From Alphaproteobacteria bacterium (GTDB lineage Bacteria; Pseudomonadota; Alphaproteobacteria; Micavibrionales; Micavibrionaceae), in contig JAJFGW010000025.1 of assembly GCA_021775915.1 (NCBI GenBank), forward strand, positions 1 through 58,743: a stretch of 58,743 bases of DNA, in the 5' to 3' direction. Below are positions 9,116 through 15,902 of the stretch, in pieces. The first letter of the stretch is position 1; each line of letters starts with the position of its first letter. The notes under the pieces were generated by a model. The model was not told where the DNA came from, made no database searches, and saw nothing but the letters and a program-made list of their open reading frames with translations. The translations under genes and the position numbers were made by a program.

Positions 9116-10225
9116 ATGCTGAAAAACAAGGGATTTACGCTGGTCGAAGTCGCCATAGTCCTGATTATCGGTGGTCTTTTACTGGCCTCTGCCTCTGCTT
9201 TATTAGTGACCTACACAAAGCAGATACAGCTTAACGTAACCAACAAAAGATTAGATTCTATCAACGAAGCCCTGCAGCTCTTCCTCAGTTTAAACGGGCG
9301 CTACCCTTGCGCCGCGCCATTAAATGGAGCCCTTGATACGGCCCTTTTTGGTGTAGAAATTGACAATCTTGACTGTGATGGTGCCGCCGATGTTGCCAAC
9401 CAAACAACAACTGTTGCAGGACGAAATGCCCGCAATGTCAGAATCGGCGCCGTCCCGGTGCGGACGCTAAACTTACCCGATGACTATATCGCCGATGCCT
9501 GGGGCGGACGCTTTACCTATGCGGTAACCTCGGCGCTGGCCTCAGACGGCACATATAACCGGGACGAAGGCGGCGTCTTTGTTGTTGATAGCCTTGGAAA
9601 TGATCTAGTCTCCGACCCAAACCTTCTTCCCGGCCCCACTGGCGGCACAGGGCATTATGTCGTAGTTAGTCATGGCATCAATAATTCAGGCAGCACCGCA
9701 GTTGGCGGCGGCGGCACTACCGCCTGCGGCGCAGCAGCCGTTCTTGAAACCGAGAACTGTAATGGTGACGCAACCTTCAGAAGCACGCTTCTTGTCGGAA
9801 ACGCTATCGGCAACAACCTCTATGATGACGTCGTTAATATCGGCGCGACATCCGCTTTCGGAAACGGAATTCCTTCCGGCGCCGTCATGGCCTTCAATTT
9901 GGCGGCTTGTCCCGCCGGATGGGTCAAATTTGTTGAAGCCAATGGCCGCACCATTTTAGGCGATTTCCCCGTTGGCGCCCCCGCCCCGGTCGGCGCCGGC
10001 TCACTTACACTGCTTGAAACAGGCGGCGTCCTCGCAAATTCCGTCCCGGATCTGGATACAGGAAACTTAACCATTCTTCCCGATCTTGACATCACATCAC
10101 TTCCTCCCGCCGCTCCGCCTGGCTCTGGCGTTAATCTACTACAAAGCGACGCGCCTGCTTTTACAGCAACGCCGCTCAACAATGTCCCCGCTTTTGTCGC
10201 CCTGCTTTATTGTCAGAAAGCCTAA
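9116..10225 (+). CDS. Prepilin-like protein with collar-like C-terminal domain (copy 1)
   Basis: 369 residues. A canonical type IV prepilin start: MLKNKG followed by FTLVE (Glu at +5) and a long hydrophobic helix to ~33, which a prepilin peptidase would cut after Gly6. Residues ~53-240 form the module shared with its neighbour and the VWA protein (LNGRYPC at 59-65, GAVPVRTL 111-118, WGGRFTYAVT). Residues ~250-369 resemble the phage tail-collar/microcystin-dependent-protein fold: IPSGAVMAF, CPAGW (265-269), NGR, and an FVALLYCQK end. The leader TTTAAAGGAAAGAATAGAA is nearly identical to that of the next gene. It is divergent from the VWA gene across 145 AT-rich bases. Probably an extracellular fibre subunit or minor pilin with a binding tip. 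Confidence 0.88.
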   Translation: MLKNKGFTLVEVAIVLIIGGLLLASASALLVTYTKQIQLNVTNKRLDSINEALQLFLSLNGRYPCAAPLNGALDTALFGVEIDNLDCDGAADVANQTTTVAGRNARNVRIGAVPVRTLNLPDDYIADAWGGRFTYAVTSALASDGTYNRDEGGVFVVDSLGNDLVSDPNLLPGPTGGTGHYVVVSHGINNSGSTAVGGGGTTACGAAAVLETENCNGDATFRSTLLVGNAIGNNLYDDVVNIGATSAFGNGIPSGAVMAFNLAACPAGWVKFVEANGRTILGDFPVGAPAPVGAGSLTLLETGGVLANSVPDLDTGNLTILPDLDITSLPPAAPPGSGVNLLQSDAPAFTATPLNNVPAFVALLYCQKA

Positions 10226-10263
10226 AAAACAACCCAAATTATGTTTTAAAGGAAAGGATAGAA

Positions 10264-11361
10264 ATGCTAAAAAACAAAGGGTTTACACTCATTGAACTCG
10301 CCATAGTCCTGCTTATCGCCGGAGTTTTATTGGCCTCTGCCTCTGCTTTATTACTGACCTATGTGAAGCAATCACAGCTCAGCGTGACCCACAAAAGACT
10401 GGATTCTATTGACGAGGCCCTGCAACTTTTTCTAGAGCTAAACGGACGCTATCCTTGCGCCGCGCCATTAAACGCCGCTTTTGGTGCGGCCACTTTCGGC
10501 GTAGAAATTGCCAACCTTGATTGTGATGGTGCGGCTGTTGTTGCGAACCAAACAACACAAGTTGTCGGCCGCGGCGCCCGCAATGTCAGAATCGGCGCCG
10601 TTCCGGTGCGGACGCTGAACTTACCCGATGACTATATCGCCGACGTCTGGGGTGGGCGTTTTACCTATGCGGTCACCTCGGCGCTGGCTTCAAATGGCAC
10701 CTACGACAGGACCCAGGGCGCTATTTTCGTTAATGACAGCGGCGCTGGAGCTGCTCCAAACCCTGTTGTCACATTCCCAGTGCCGGGATCGGCTCACTAT
10801 GTCATAACCAGTCACGGTATCAACAACTCAGGCGCCACTGTACTTGCCGGTGGTGGCGTTGTTGCCTGTACGGCAGGAACGCTTGAAAATGAAAACTGCG
10901 ACGGTGATGCCACTTTCATGAACACATTGCTTGTGGGAAATGCTGCCGGGGCAAATCTTTATGACGATATTGTCGTTAGCACACTATCCGCTCTCGGAGA
11001 TCAAGTGCCGCCCTTCGCGGTCATGGCCTTCAACCTAAATGCCTGCCCCAACGGATGGACTCCCTTCGCGGCCGCCAACGGCAGCGCTATTTTCGGAACC
11101 TTTGCCGCTGGTGATCCTGCCCCGCCCGGTGCCGGCTCGCTTATACTTCTTCAATCAGGCGGCGTCCTTGCAAATTCCGTCCAGGATTTGGAAACGGGGG
11201 TACTAAGCACTATTCCTGATCTTGACATCACATCACTTCCGCCCGGCGGTGGCACAAACTTACTACAAAGCGGCGCTGGCGCTTTTACAGCAACGCCGCT
11301 CAACAATGTCCCCGCTTTTGTCGCTCTGCATTATTGCCAGAAAGACCCTCCTGCCCCTTAG
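10264..11361 (+). CDS. Prepilin-like protein with collar-like C-terminal domain (copy 2)
   Basis: 365 residues from the ATG at 10264. An upstream in-frame TTG exists at 10210, but AAAGGAAAGGATAGAA sits directly before 10264, exactly as in copy 1. MLKNKG/FTLIE prepilin start, hydrophobic helix to ~33, the same central module (NGRYPC, GAVPVRTLNLPDDYIAD, WGGRFTYAVTSALAS), then a collar-like end (PFAVMAFNL, CPNGW, FVALHYCQK). It is a tandem duplicate of the preceding gene. The first ~140 residues are nearly identical, and divergence is highest after the module's glycine-rich loop. The 38-bp gap and shared leader suggest one transcript. It ends with a proline-rich tail (DPPAP). Confidence 0.88.
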   Translation: MLKNKGFTLIELAIVLLIAGVLLASASALLLTYVKQSQLSVTHKRLDSIDEALQLFLELNGRYPCAAPLNAAFGAATFGVEIANLDCDGAAVVANQTTQVVGRGARNVRIGAVPVRTLNLPDDYIADVWGGRFTYAVTSALASNGTYDRTQGAIFVNDSGAGAAPNPVVTFPVPGSAHYVITSHGINNSGATVLAGGGVVACTAGTLENENCDGDATFMNTLLVGNAAGANLYDDIVVSTLSALGDQVPPFAVMAFNLNACPNGWTPFAAANGSAIFGTFAAGDPAPPGAGSLILLQSGGVLANSVQDLETGVLSTIPDLDITSLPPGGGTNLLQSGAGAFTATPLNNVPAFVALHYCQKDPPAP

Positions 11362-11373
11362 GACAGGCGGCGC

Positions 11374-11922
11374 CTAAAAACCCGCCAGCCGATAACCCGT
11401 ATCTTCGGTGAGCAAAAAGACCGGTCTGGCCGGGTCTTTTTCAATTTTCCGGCGCAGGCGATAAATATGTGTTTCCAGCGTGTGGGTTTCAATATTCTCC
11501 GCATAGCCCCAGACATCTTCCAGCAACTCTGCGTGGGTAATAATTTCACCGCGATGACTACAAAGCTTTAGAAGAATATCGCGCTCTTTTTCCGTCAGAC
11601 GAATATCGCCGCCATCACCGCCCGCCAGCACAGAATCGTCAGGCATAAAGTGATAAGGGCCAATAACAATCCTGGCGCTGCGTTGCGCCGGCCCCGCCCC
11701 GGACAAGTGTTTTTTAATCCGGTCAAGCACAGCGCCCAGCCGCACAGGCCCTTCCTTGCTATCATCAAGCACGGCAGCAACCGGAACGCCGTCCGGCACG
11801 TCCTCTATTTTATCAAAAAAAGCCACCGCGTCTATTTTGTGAAGAGACAAAAGACCTTCGAGCAAATGACGAAAAGAGTCATCCGCCACGACAGCAATAA
11901 TTTCCTTCTTTTGAGCGCTCAT
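11374..11922 (-). CDS. OmpR-type response regulator with degenerate receiver
   Basis: 182 residues. The C-terminal ~80 residues are a clear OmpR/PhoB winged helix (RLTEKERDILLKLCSH, ELLEDVWGY, TLETHIYRLRRKIE, TGYRL). The N-terminal part (~95 residues) is shorter than a normal receiver (~115). It has an early ADD that could stand for the acidic pair, and a VLDD where the phosphorylated Asp might be expected, but no convincing Lys/Thr switch residues. It may not be phosphorylated. No sensor kinase is adjacent. It converges with the pilin operon, 12 bases from its stop. Control of that operon is possible but unproven. Confidence 0.8.
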   Translation of the reverse strand: MSAQKKEIIAVVADDSFRHLLEGLLSLHKIDAVAFFDKIEDVPDGVPVAAVLDDSKEGPVRLGAVLDRIKKHLSGAGPAQRSARIVIGPYHFMPDDSVLAGGDGGDIRLTEKERDILLKLCSHRGEIITHAELLEDVWGYAENIETHTLETHIYRLRRKIEKDPARPVFLLTEDTGYRLAGF

Positions 11923-12032
11923 AAGCTTCAGATTAGGTCAAAATTGCCGCCACGACAAGTAAACCCCTTGATTCATAAGCGCTTTGTTTTGGCATAAAGC
12001 TTGCAAAATAAACCACTATAAGGAGTTTTAAG

Positions 12033-12830
12033 ATGATAGAGGCTGTAAACTCAGGCGAGTCCACCCATAAACAAATCGCCGGAGCAGAAAATAAAAAAGT
12101 TCTGTATTGGAAGAAAAACGAGCGCATGGGCGGCATGGTGCCTGTCTGGGGCGTCGACAATACAATCAAAACAGCCAAGACCGACATCGAAGACAAACTC
12201 TCACAAGCCACCGCCGGCACACCGGAAGAAGACAGCTTTGAAGCGGCCATGGCCTATGCCGAAACGGACTCTTCTGCATCGCCCTCTGCAGACGAAGAAT
12301 TCGGCTTCGGCGATTTGGTAGACATGGTAAATCCGCTCCATCACTTACCGCTGGTCGGTTATCTATACCGCGAGATTACCGGCGATGAAATCAAGCCCAT
12401 CGCTAAAATTATCGGCGATGGTGTTTTTGGCGGTATGGCCGGGGCCGCCGCCGGACTTGTTGATACGGTCATTGAATATGAAACAGGCAAGAGCCTCACC
12501 GGCAATGTTCTCGCTCTTGTCACTGACGGACAAAAACCGGACTATCGCAGCAGCGTACCCGATCAACCGGAAAAACGTCTGAACGAAGCCATTAAAAACA
12601 TAGAAGACAGTCCTCACCAAAACCTGCCCGGCTCTGTCCTCAGCTTTACCGATCTTGGTTATGGCCGGCGCGAAGTAACTGAACGCGTGCAAGCCGCCGA
12701 TGGCCGCACCGCCGGAACGATGACTCGCAAATATACGCAAATGACCCCGCCGGAAATAATCAGAGAGCCGATTACCCGAATGAAACTCGACCCCCTGCCG
12801 CTCATGCTCCTGCGTGAAAAAGAAGGATAG
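12033..12830 (+). CDS. Conserved hypothetical protein
   Basis: 265 residues after a good ribosome site (AAGGAGTTTTAAG). Central segment ~91-130 (GDLVDMVNPLHHLPLVG, then ITGDEIKP and a glycine/alanine-rich helix GVFGGMAGAAAGLV) resembles a domain I have seen in other alphaproteobacterial hypothetical proteins, without a known role. The Gly/Ala helix could insert in a membrane. The N-terminal third is polar and low-complexity. The C-terminal third is Pro/Arg/Thr-rich. No signal peptide. Divergent from the response regulator across 110 bases. Confidence 0.6.
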   Translation: MIEAVNSGESTHKQIAGAENKKVLYWKKNERMGGMVPVWGVDNTIKTAKTDIEDKLSQATAGTPEEDSFEAAMAYAETDSSASPSADEEFGFGDLVDMVNPLHHLPLVGYLYREITGDEIKPIAKIIGDGVFGGMAGAAAGLVDTVIEYETGKSLTGNVLALVTDGQKPDYRSSVPDQPEKRLNEAIKNIEDSPHQNLPGSVLSFTDLGYGRREVTERVQAADGRTAGTMTRKYTQMTPPEIIREPITRMKLDPLPLMLLREKEG

Positions 12831-12836
12831 AAATTT

Positions 12837-12930
12837 AAACGCAAAGTTACACAAAGGACGCCAAGTTTTTTCAGAGCATTTATTTATTAGGCACGGCTTA
12901 ACTTTGCGTGACCTTGCGAACTTTGCGTTT
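12837..12930. repeat. Inverted-repeat element of the AAACGCAAAGTT type
   Basis: AAACGCAAAGTT starts at 12837 and its complement AACTTTGCGTTT ends at 12930. Partly matching inner arms (CAAAGG..GCCAAG against CTT..GCGTGACCTTG) surround an AT-rich loop. It fills the gap between the convergent 12033-12830 gene and yggS. Elements of this wording occur as dispersed repeats in many unrelated bacteria. As a hairpin it could also act as a two-way terminator. Confidence 0.6.
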
Positions 12931-12941
12931 AATAATCCTAC

Positions 12942-13616
12942 TTATTCTCGCGCCCCAAACAAAGCCGTACCGACTCGCACATACGTCGCGCCCTGCGTAA
13001 TGGCCTGCTCAAAATCAGCGCTCATCCCCATGCTCAGCTCTTTAAAATCATGCTCATCCGCAAGCTTCTTAAGCAGCGCAAAATGAAGCGCCGCTGCGCC
13101 ATCTACAGGCGGAATACACATGAGCCCCCGAATATCCAGTCCGCACTCATAGCGGCAATAATCATAGAACTCGGCAACAAACTCCGGCAACACACCCGAT
13201 TTTTGCGGCTCCTTGCCGGTATTGATCTGAATAAAGCAAGGCAAGTCGCGCTGCTGCTCCGCCATTTCATTGGCCAGTTTAAGCGCCAGTTTCTCGCGGT
13301 CCAGTGTTTCAAAACAATCAAACAGCGCAACAGCGTCCTTGACCTTGTTCGTTTGCAGCGGGCCAATGAGATGCAATTTCACATCCGGGTATTCTTTTTT
13401 TAAGGGCCCCCAATGGTCTTGTGCCTCCTGTACCCGGTTTTCGCCAAATAGGCGATGCCCGGCTTTTAGTGCGGCCTCTATATTTTCGGTAGACTGCTTT
13501 TTACTCACAGCAACAAGATTAACCTCCGCGGGATCACGGTCACAGCTTTGCGCGGCCTTCTCAATTTTTGTACGGATGATTTTAATGTTCTCAGCAATAT
13601 TATTCATAGCAACCAT
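12942..13616 (-). CDS. yggS: YggS family PLP-binding protein
   Basis: 224 residues, the family length. The PLP-lysine motif LVAVSKKQ is near residue 35, followed by GENRVQEA, HLIGPLQTNK, IQINTGKEPQKSG, and a phosphate-binding end SMGMSADFEQAI with GTALFG. The protein is a single alanine-racemase-like barrel that binds pyridoxal phosphate without racemase activity and maintains vitamin B6 and amino-acid balance. Two possible ATGs are at 13616 and 13607; neither has a strong ribosome site. The neighbours are unrelated and the gene seems to stand alone. Confidence 0.92.
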   Translation of the reverse strand: MVAMNNIAENIKIIRTKIEKAAQSCDRDPAEVNLVAVSKKQSTENIEAALKAGHRLFGENRVQEAQDHWGPLKKEYPDVKLHLIGPLQTNKVKDAVALFDCFETLDREKLALKLANEMAEQQRDLPCFIQINTGKEPQKSGVLPEFVAEFYDYCRYECGLDIRGLMCIPPVDGAAALHFALLKKLADEHDFKELSMGMSADFEQAITQGATYVRVGTALFGARE

Positions 13617-13630
13617 TCAAACATAGTTGC

Positions 13631-13656
13631 CTTTCGCGCGAAAGCGGGAATCTGAG
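13631..13656. repeat. Short palindromic repeat (CTTTCGCGCGAAAG type)
   Basis: Perfect 14-bp palindrome CTTTCGCGCGAAAG at 13631-13644 followed by CGGGAATCTGAG. The wording resembles the CCCCGCTTTCGCGGGG hairpin at 41847-41862, suggesting a shared dispersed-repeat family. Confidence 0.4.
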
Positions 13657-13675
13657 GAGACACTACTTTCTTACC

Positions 13676-13715
13676 GACAAAAGAAAAGAGGCGCAGATCA
13701 CTCCGCGCCTCTCAT
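13676..13715 (-). terminator. Rho-independent terminator of the porin gene
   Basis: Stem AGAGGCGC (13687-13694) and GCGCCTCT (13705-13712) with a 10-base loop. Read on -, the stem is followed by TTTCTTTTGTC. It lies 30 bases past the porin stop. Confidence 0.8.
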
Positions 13716-13741
13716 CTAATTCTTTTTAAACTTCTAAAAAA

Positions 13742-14989
13742 TTAGAAGTTGATTTGTGTACCAAGCAAGACGCTTGTGGCATCAAAATCAGGATCGCCAG
13801 CACCAGCACCAGCTGCCGTAGCACCCGGAAGGTCATGATCGATAACACTGATTGAGCCACGGAAAGTCATGCCAGGGCCGTAAGTGTAAACAACACCAGC
13901 TGTCCAGCGATCTGTTTCCAGTTCTTGGGAACCAGCTACACCACTAATACCATCAAGCTCAAGGTCTTGAGAATAGTAAGACGCACCGAGTTTGTATGGA
14001 CCCGTTGTGTAATCAAGACCAACAACCCATGTTTCGCGATCTGAATTGCCTTCAAGACCCATGTCATCGTCTGTGTAAGCAGCACCAAGACCGAAAGCTT
14101 TCCAGTCAAAGTCAACGCCGACATTCCAGACTTCACGATCATCAAGAGAACCAACGACAGGAGCTGCAACAGCTTCTTCCAGTTCGGCATGAGTGTAACC
14201 ACCACCGAATGTGACGCCAACTTCGTCGAATTGGCCTTCATAACGAGCAGCAACATCATATATCTCACCGTAATCACCCAAAACATCGTCGGTGTTTACG
14301 CCCATAGCAGCAGTAATTTCATTAAAACCGATAGGGGACTGATCAGGAGTATAAGAAAAACCAGCCTGGAAGCCATTAAAGACAGGCGTCATATAAGTCA
14401 GCTTATTATCAAAGCCAGAGATGGCCTGATCATAATCAAAACGCAGGATGTCAGCAAAAGCAGCACCACCAATAGCACCGGCAGGACCTAAATCACCGGC
14501 AGCAAGAGCACCATCACCAGCCAAAGTATAGTTAACCGGAGTGACCCACTGACGAATACCGTCAATGTTTGAATCAGCAGAAGGGGCAGCAACCTGCAAC
14601 AAATAAGCAGCGCCATCTTCTTTACCAAAATTCACACGACCCCAAGCACCGGAGAAATAAGCGTAAGTTTCTTCAGCGTGGAAATCATCATCAGTGAAAG
14701 TAGAACCAGAGCTATCAATATCAGCTTCGATATGCATACCAACTGTCAGGCCGTTATCCAATGTTGTTTCACCGGAAAAGTGAATTTCCGTTTCGCGCAA
14801 GATATCAAACGAACGGGCATCTTCCGCACTGGCGTCACCACCAAGATCAACATCTTCCTCCTGATCAAGCCAGGACACATAGCCTTTAAAGTGACCGCCA
14901 ACGTCAAGTGATACTTGAGCGTTTGCCGGGCTAGCAACAAAAGTCGCAGCCAGAGCAATAGCAGCCGTTCCAAGTAGTAGTTTCTTCAT
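13742..14989 (-). CDS. Gram-negative general porin
   Basis: 415 residues from the ATG at 14989, chosen over a longer frame because GGAGAAATTGAC precedes it and it opens directly into a signal peptide (MKKLLLGTAAIALAATFVA, cut at NA-Q). The mature protein is Gly/Asp/aromatic-rich with alternating beta-strand pattern and ends in Phe (LLGTQINF), the outer-membrane assembly signal. It resembles the alphaproteobacterial Porin_4 type, a 16-strand trimeric diffusion channel. Synonymous codon use is narrow (GCA, GGT, ACC), as in a strongly expressed gene. It has its own terminator and a long upstream region with an inverted repeat, so expression is probably regulated. Confidence 0.9.
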   Translation of the reverse strand: MKKLLLGTAAIALAATFVASPANAQVSLDVGGHFKGYVSWLDQEEDVDLGGDASAEDARSFDILRETEIHFSGETTLDNGLTVGMHIEADIDSSGSTFTDDDFHAEETYAYFSGAWGRVNFGKEDGAAYLLQVAAPSADSNIDGIRQWVTPVNYTLAGDGALAAGDLGPAGAIGGAAFADILRFDYDQAISGFDNKLTYMTPVFNGFQAGFSYTPDQSPIGFNEITAAMGVNTDDVLGDYGEIYDVAARYEGQFDEVGVTFGGGYTHAELEEAVAAPVVGSLDDREVWNVGVDFDWKAFGLGAAYTDDDMGLEGNSDRETWVVGLDYTTGPYKLGASYYSQDLELDGISGVAGSQELETDRWTAGVVYTYGPGMTFRGSISVIDHDLPGATAAGAGAGDPDFDATSVLLGTQINF

Positions 14990-15315
14990 GTCAATTTCTC
15001 CAATCACAAAGTAAATTTGACTATTTTTGATAAAATGTATGATTTCTCCAAAAGACTTAGTATTTAAGAGGAACCATACAAAGACATCATTACCAACACA
15101 GCAATGACTGCCCCTATTTATACAGCACGGGACTCCCCGGTCAACGCGATTGTGCAAATATGCAACATTTTGTACACGGGCGTTGCATATTTGCCACAGT
15201 TGCGCCGTCATTGCGAGCGAAGCGAGGCAATCCAAAGAGCAGAAGACAAAAGAAGAGAATCCGGCCTTGAGCACAAACAAAGAGCGTGCTAGTAAATTGT
15301 GATCAATCAAACAAA
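14990..15315. other. Porin upstream region with 13-bp inverted repeat
   Basis: This 326-bp gap has no convincing gene. It holds the porin leader, a perfect 13-bp inverted repeat GCAAATATGCAAC (15154-15166) / GTTGCATATTTGC (15182-15194) with a 15-base loop, and a dispersed repeat at 15206-15233. The inverted repeat lies about 165-205 bp before the porin start. It could be an operator or encode a stable hairpin. I could not identify a strong -35/-10 pair. Confidence 0.5.
15206..15233. repeat. Dispersed palindromic repeat (CATTGCGAGCGAAGCGAGGCAATC type)
   Basis: The arms ATTGC and GCAAT enclose GAGCGAAGCGAG. This wording is a widespread intergenic repeat in alphaproteobacterial and other genomes. 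It is the only copy I see in this window. Confidence 0.65.
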
Positions 15316-15879
15316 ATGAGGGCTTTAACGGTGCGGCGTAATTTTTACATGACTCTTATAGTAATGACTCTGGCTTTATCGGCCTGCGGTGGCGTGGACA
15401 AAGAAGCCAAATACCCATCCGGTATGGACCGCGAAACACAAAGCAGCGCCAATGACATCTATAATGACAGCCCCAGCATTTTCGGCGATGGCGGCTTAAA
15501 GGTCTTTGGCCGCGACGATGATGAAGACAACTATAGCGGCCAGGCCGGCATTGGCGTCAACAGCTATCTCTGGCGCGCCTCACTGGACACCGTCTCTTTC
15601 ATGCCGCTAGCTAGCGCCGATCCGTTTGGCGGCGTAATCCTGACTGACTGGTATACACCACCGGAAACACCCGGCGAACGCTTCAAGCTTAATGTTTTTA
15701 TTCTGGATCGCCAGCTGCGCTCAGACGGCATTCAGGTTAAAGTTTTCCGGCAAATTAGGCGCGGCACTAACTGGCAGGACAGTAATGTCGCCGACAACAC
15801 CGCGCGGCAGTTAGAGGATGCGATTTTAACCCGCGCCCGGCAAATGCGCGTTGCCCAAATCGGCCAGATTGAGGATTAA
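15316..15879 (+). CDS. DUF3576 family lipoprotein
   Basis: 187 residues from ATG 15316. An ATG at 15349 would also give a full signal sequence. Neither has a strong ribosome site. Lipobox LSAC followed by GG makes it a probable lipid-anchored envelope protein. The body (GVNSYLWRASLDTVSFMPLASADPFGGVILTDWY, split here as GVNSYLWRASLDT and FMPLASADPFGGVI) matches DUF3576, a conserved alphaproteobacterial family of unknown role. It is found upstream of leuS in many alphaproteobacteria, as here; leuS begins 23 bases after its stop and they are likely co-transcribed. Confidence 0.85.
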   Translation: MRALTVRRNFYMTLIVMTLALSACGGVDKEAKYPSGMDRETQSSANDIYNDSPSIFGDGGLKVFGRDDDEDNYSGQAGIGVNSYLWRASLDTVSFMPLASADPFGGVILTDWYTPPETPGERFKLNVFILDRQLRSDGIQVKVFRQIRRGTNWQDSNVADNTARQLEDAILTRARQMRVAQIGQIED

Positions 15880-15902
15880 CAGCCTGCGGCGTATAAACCA
15901 CC

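Noticed and set aside
13996-14511. Open frames on + and in a second - frame across the porin gene
   Set aside because: They are mirror frames of a strongly biased coding sequence. The porin has a signal peptide, a terminal Phe and a ribosome site.
14990-15310. N-terminal extension of the porin to 15310
   Set aside because: The extension runs through a dispersed repeat and an inverted repeat, and the signal peptide begins only at 14989.
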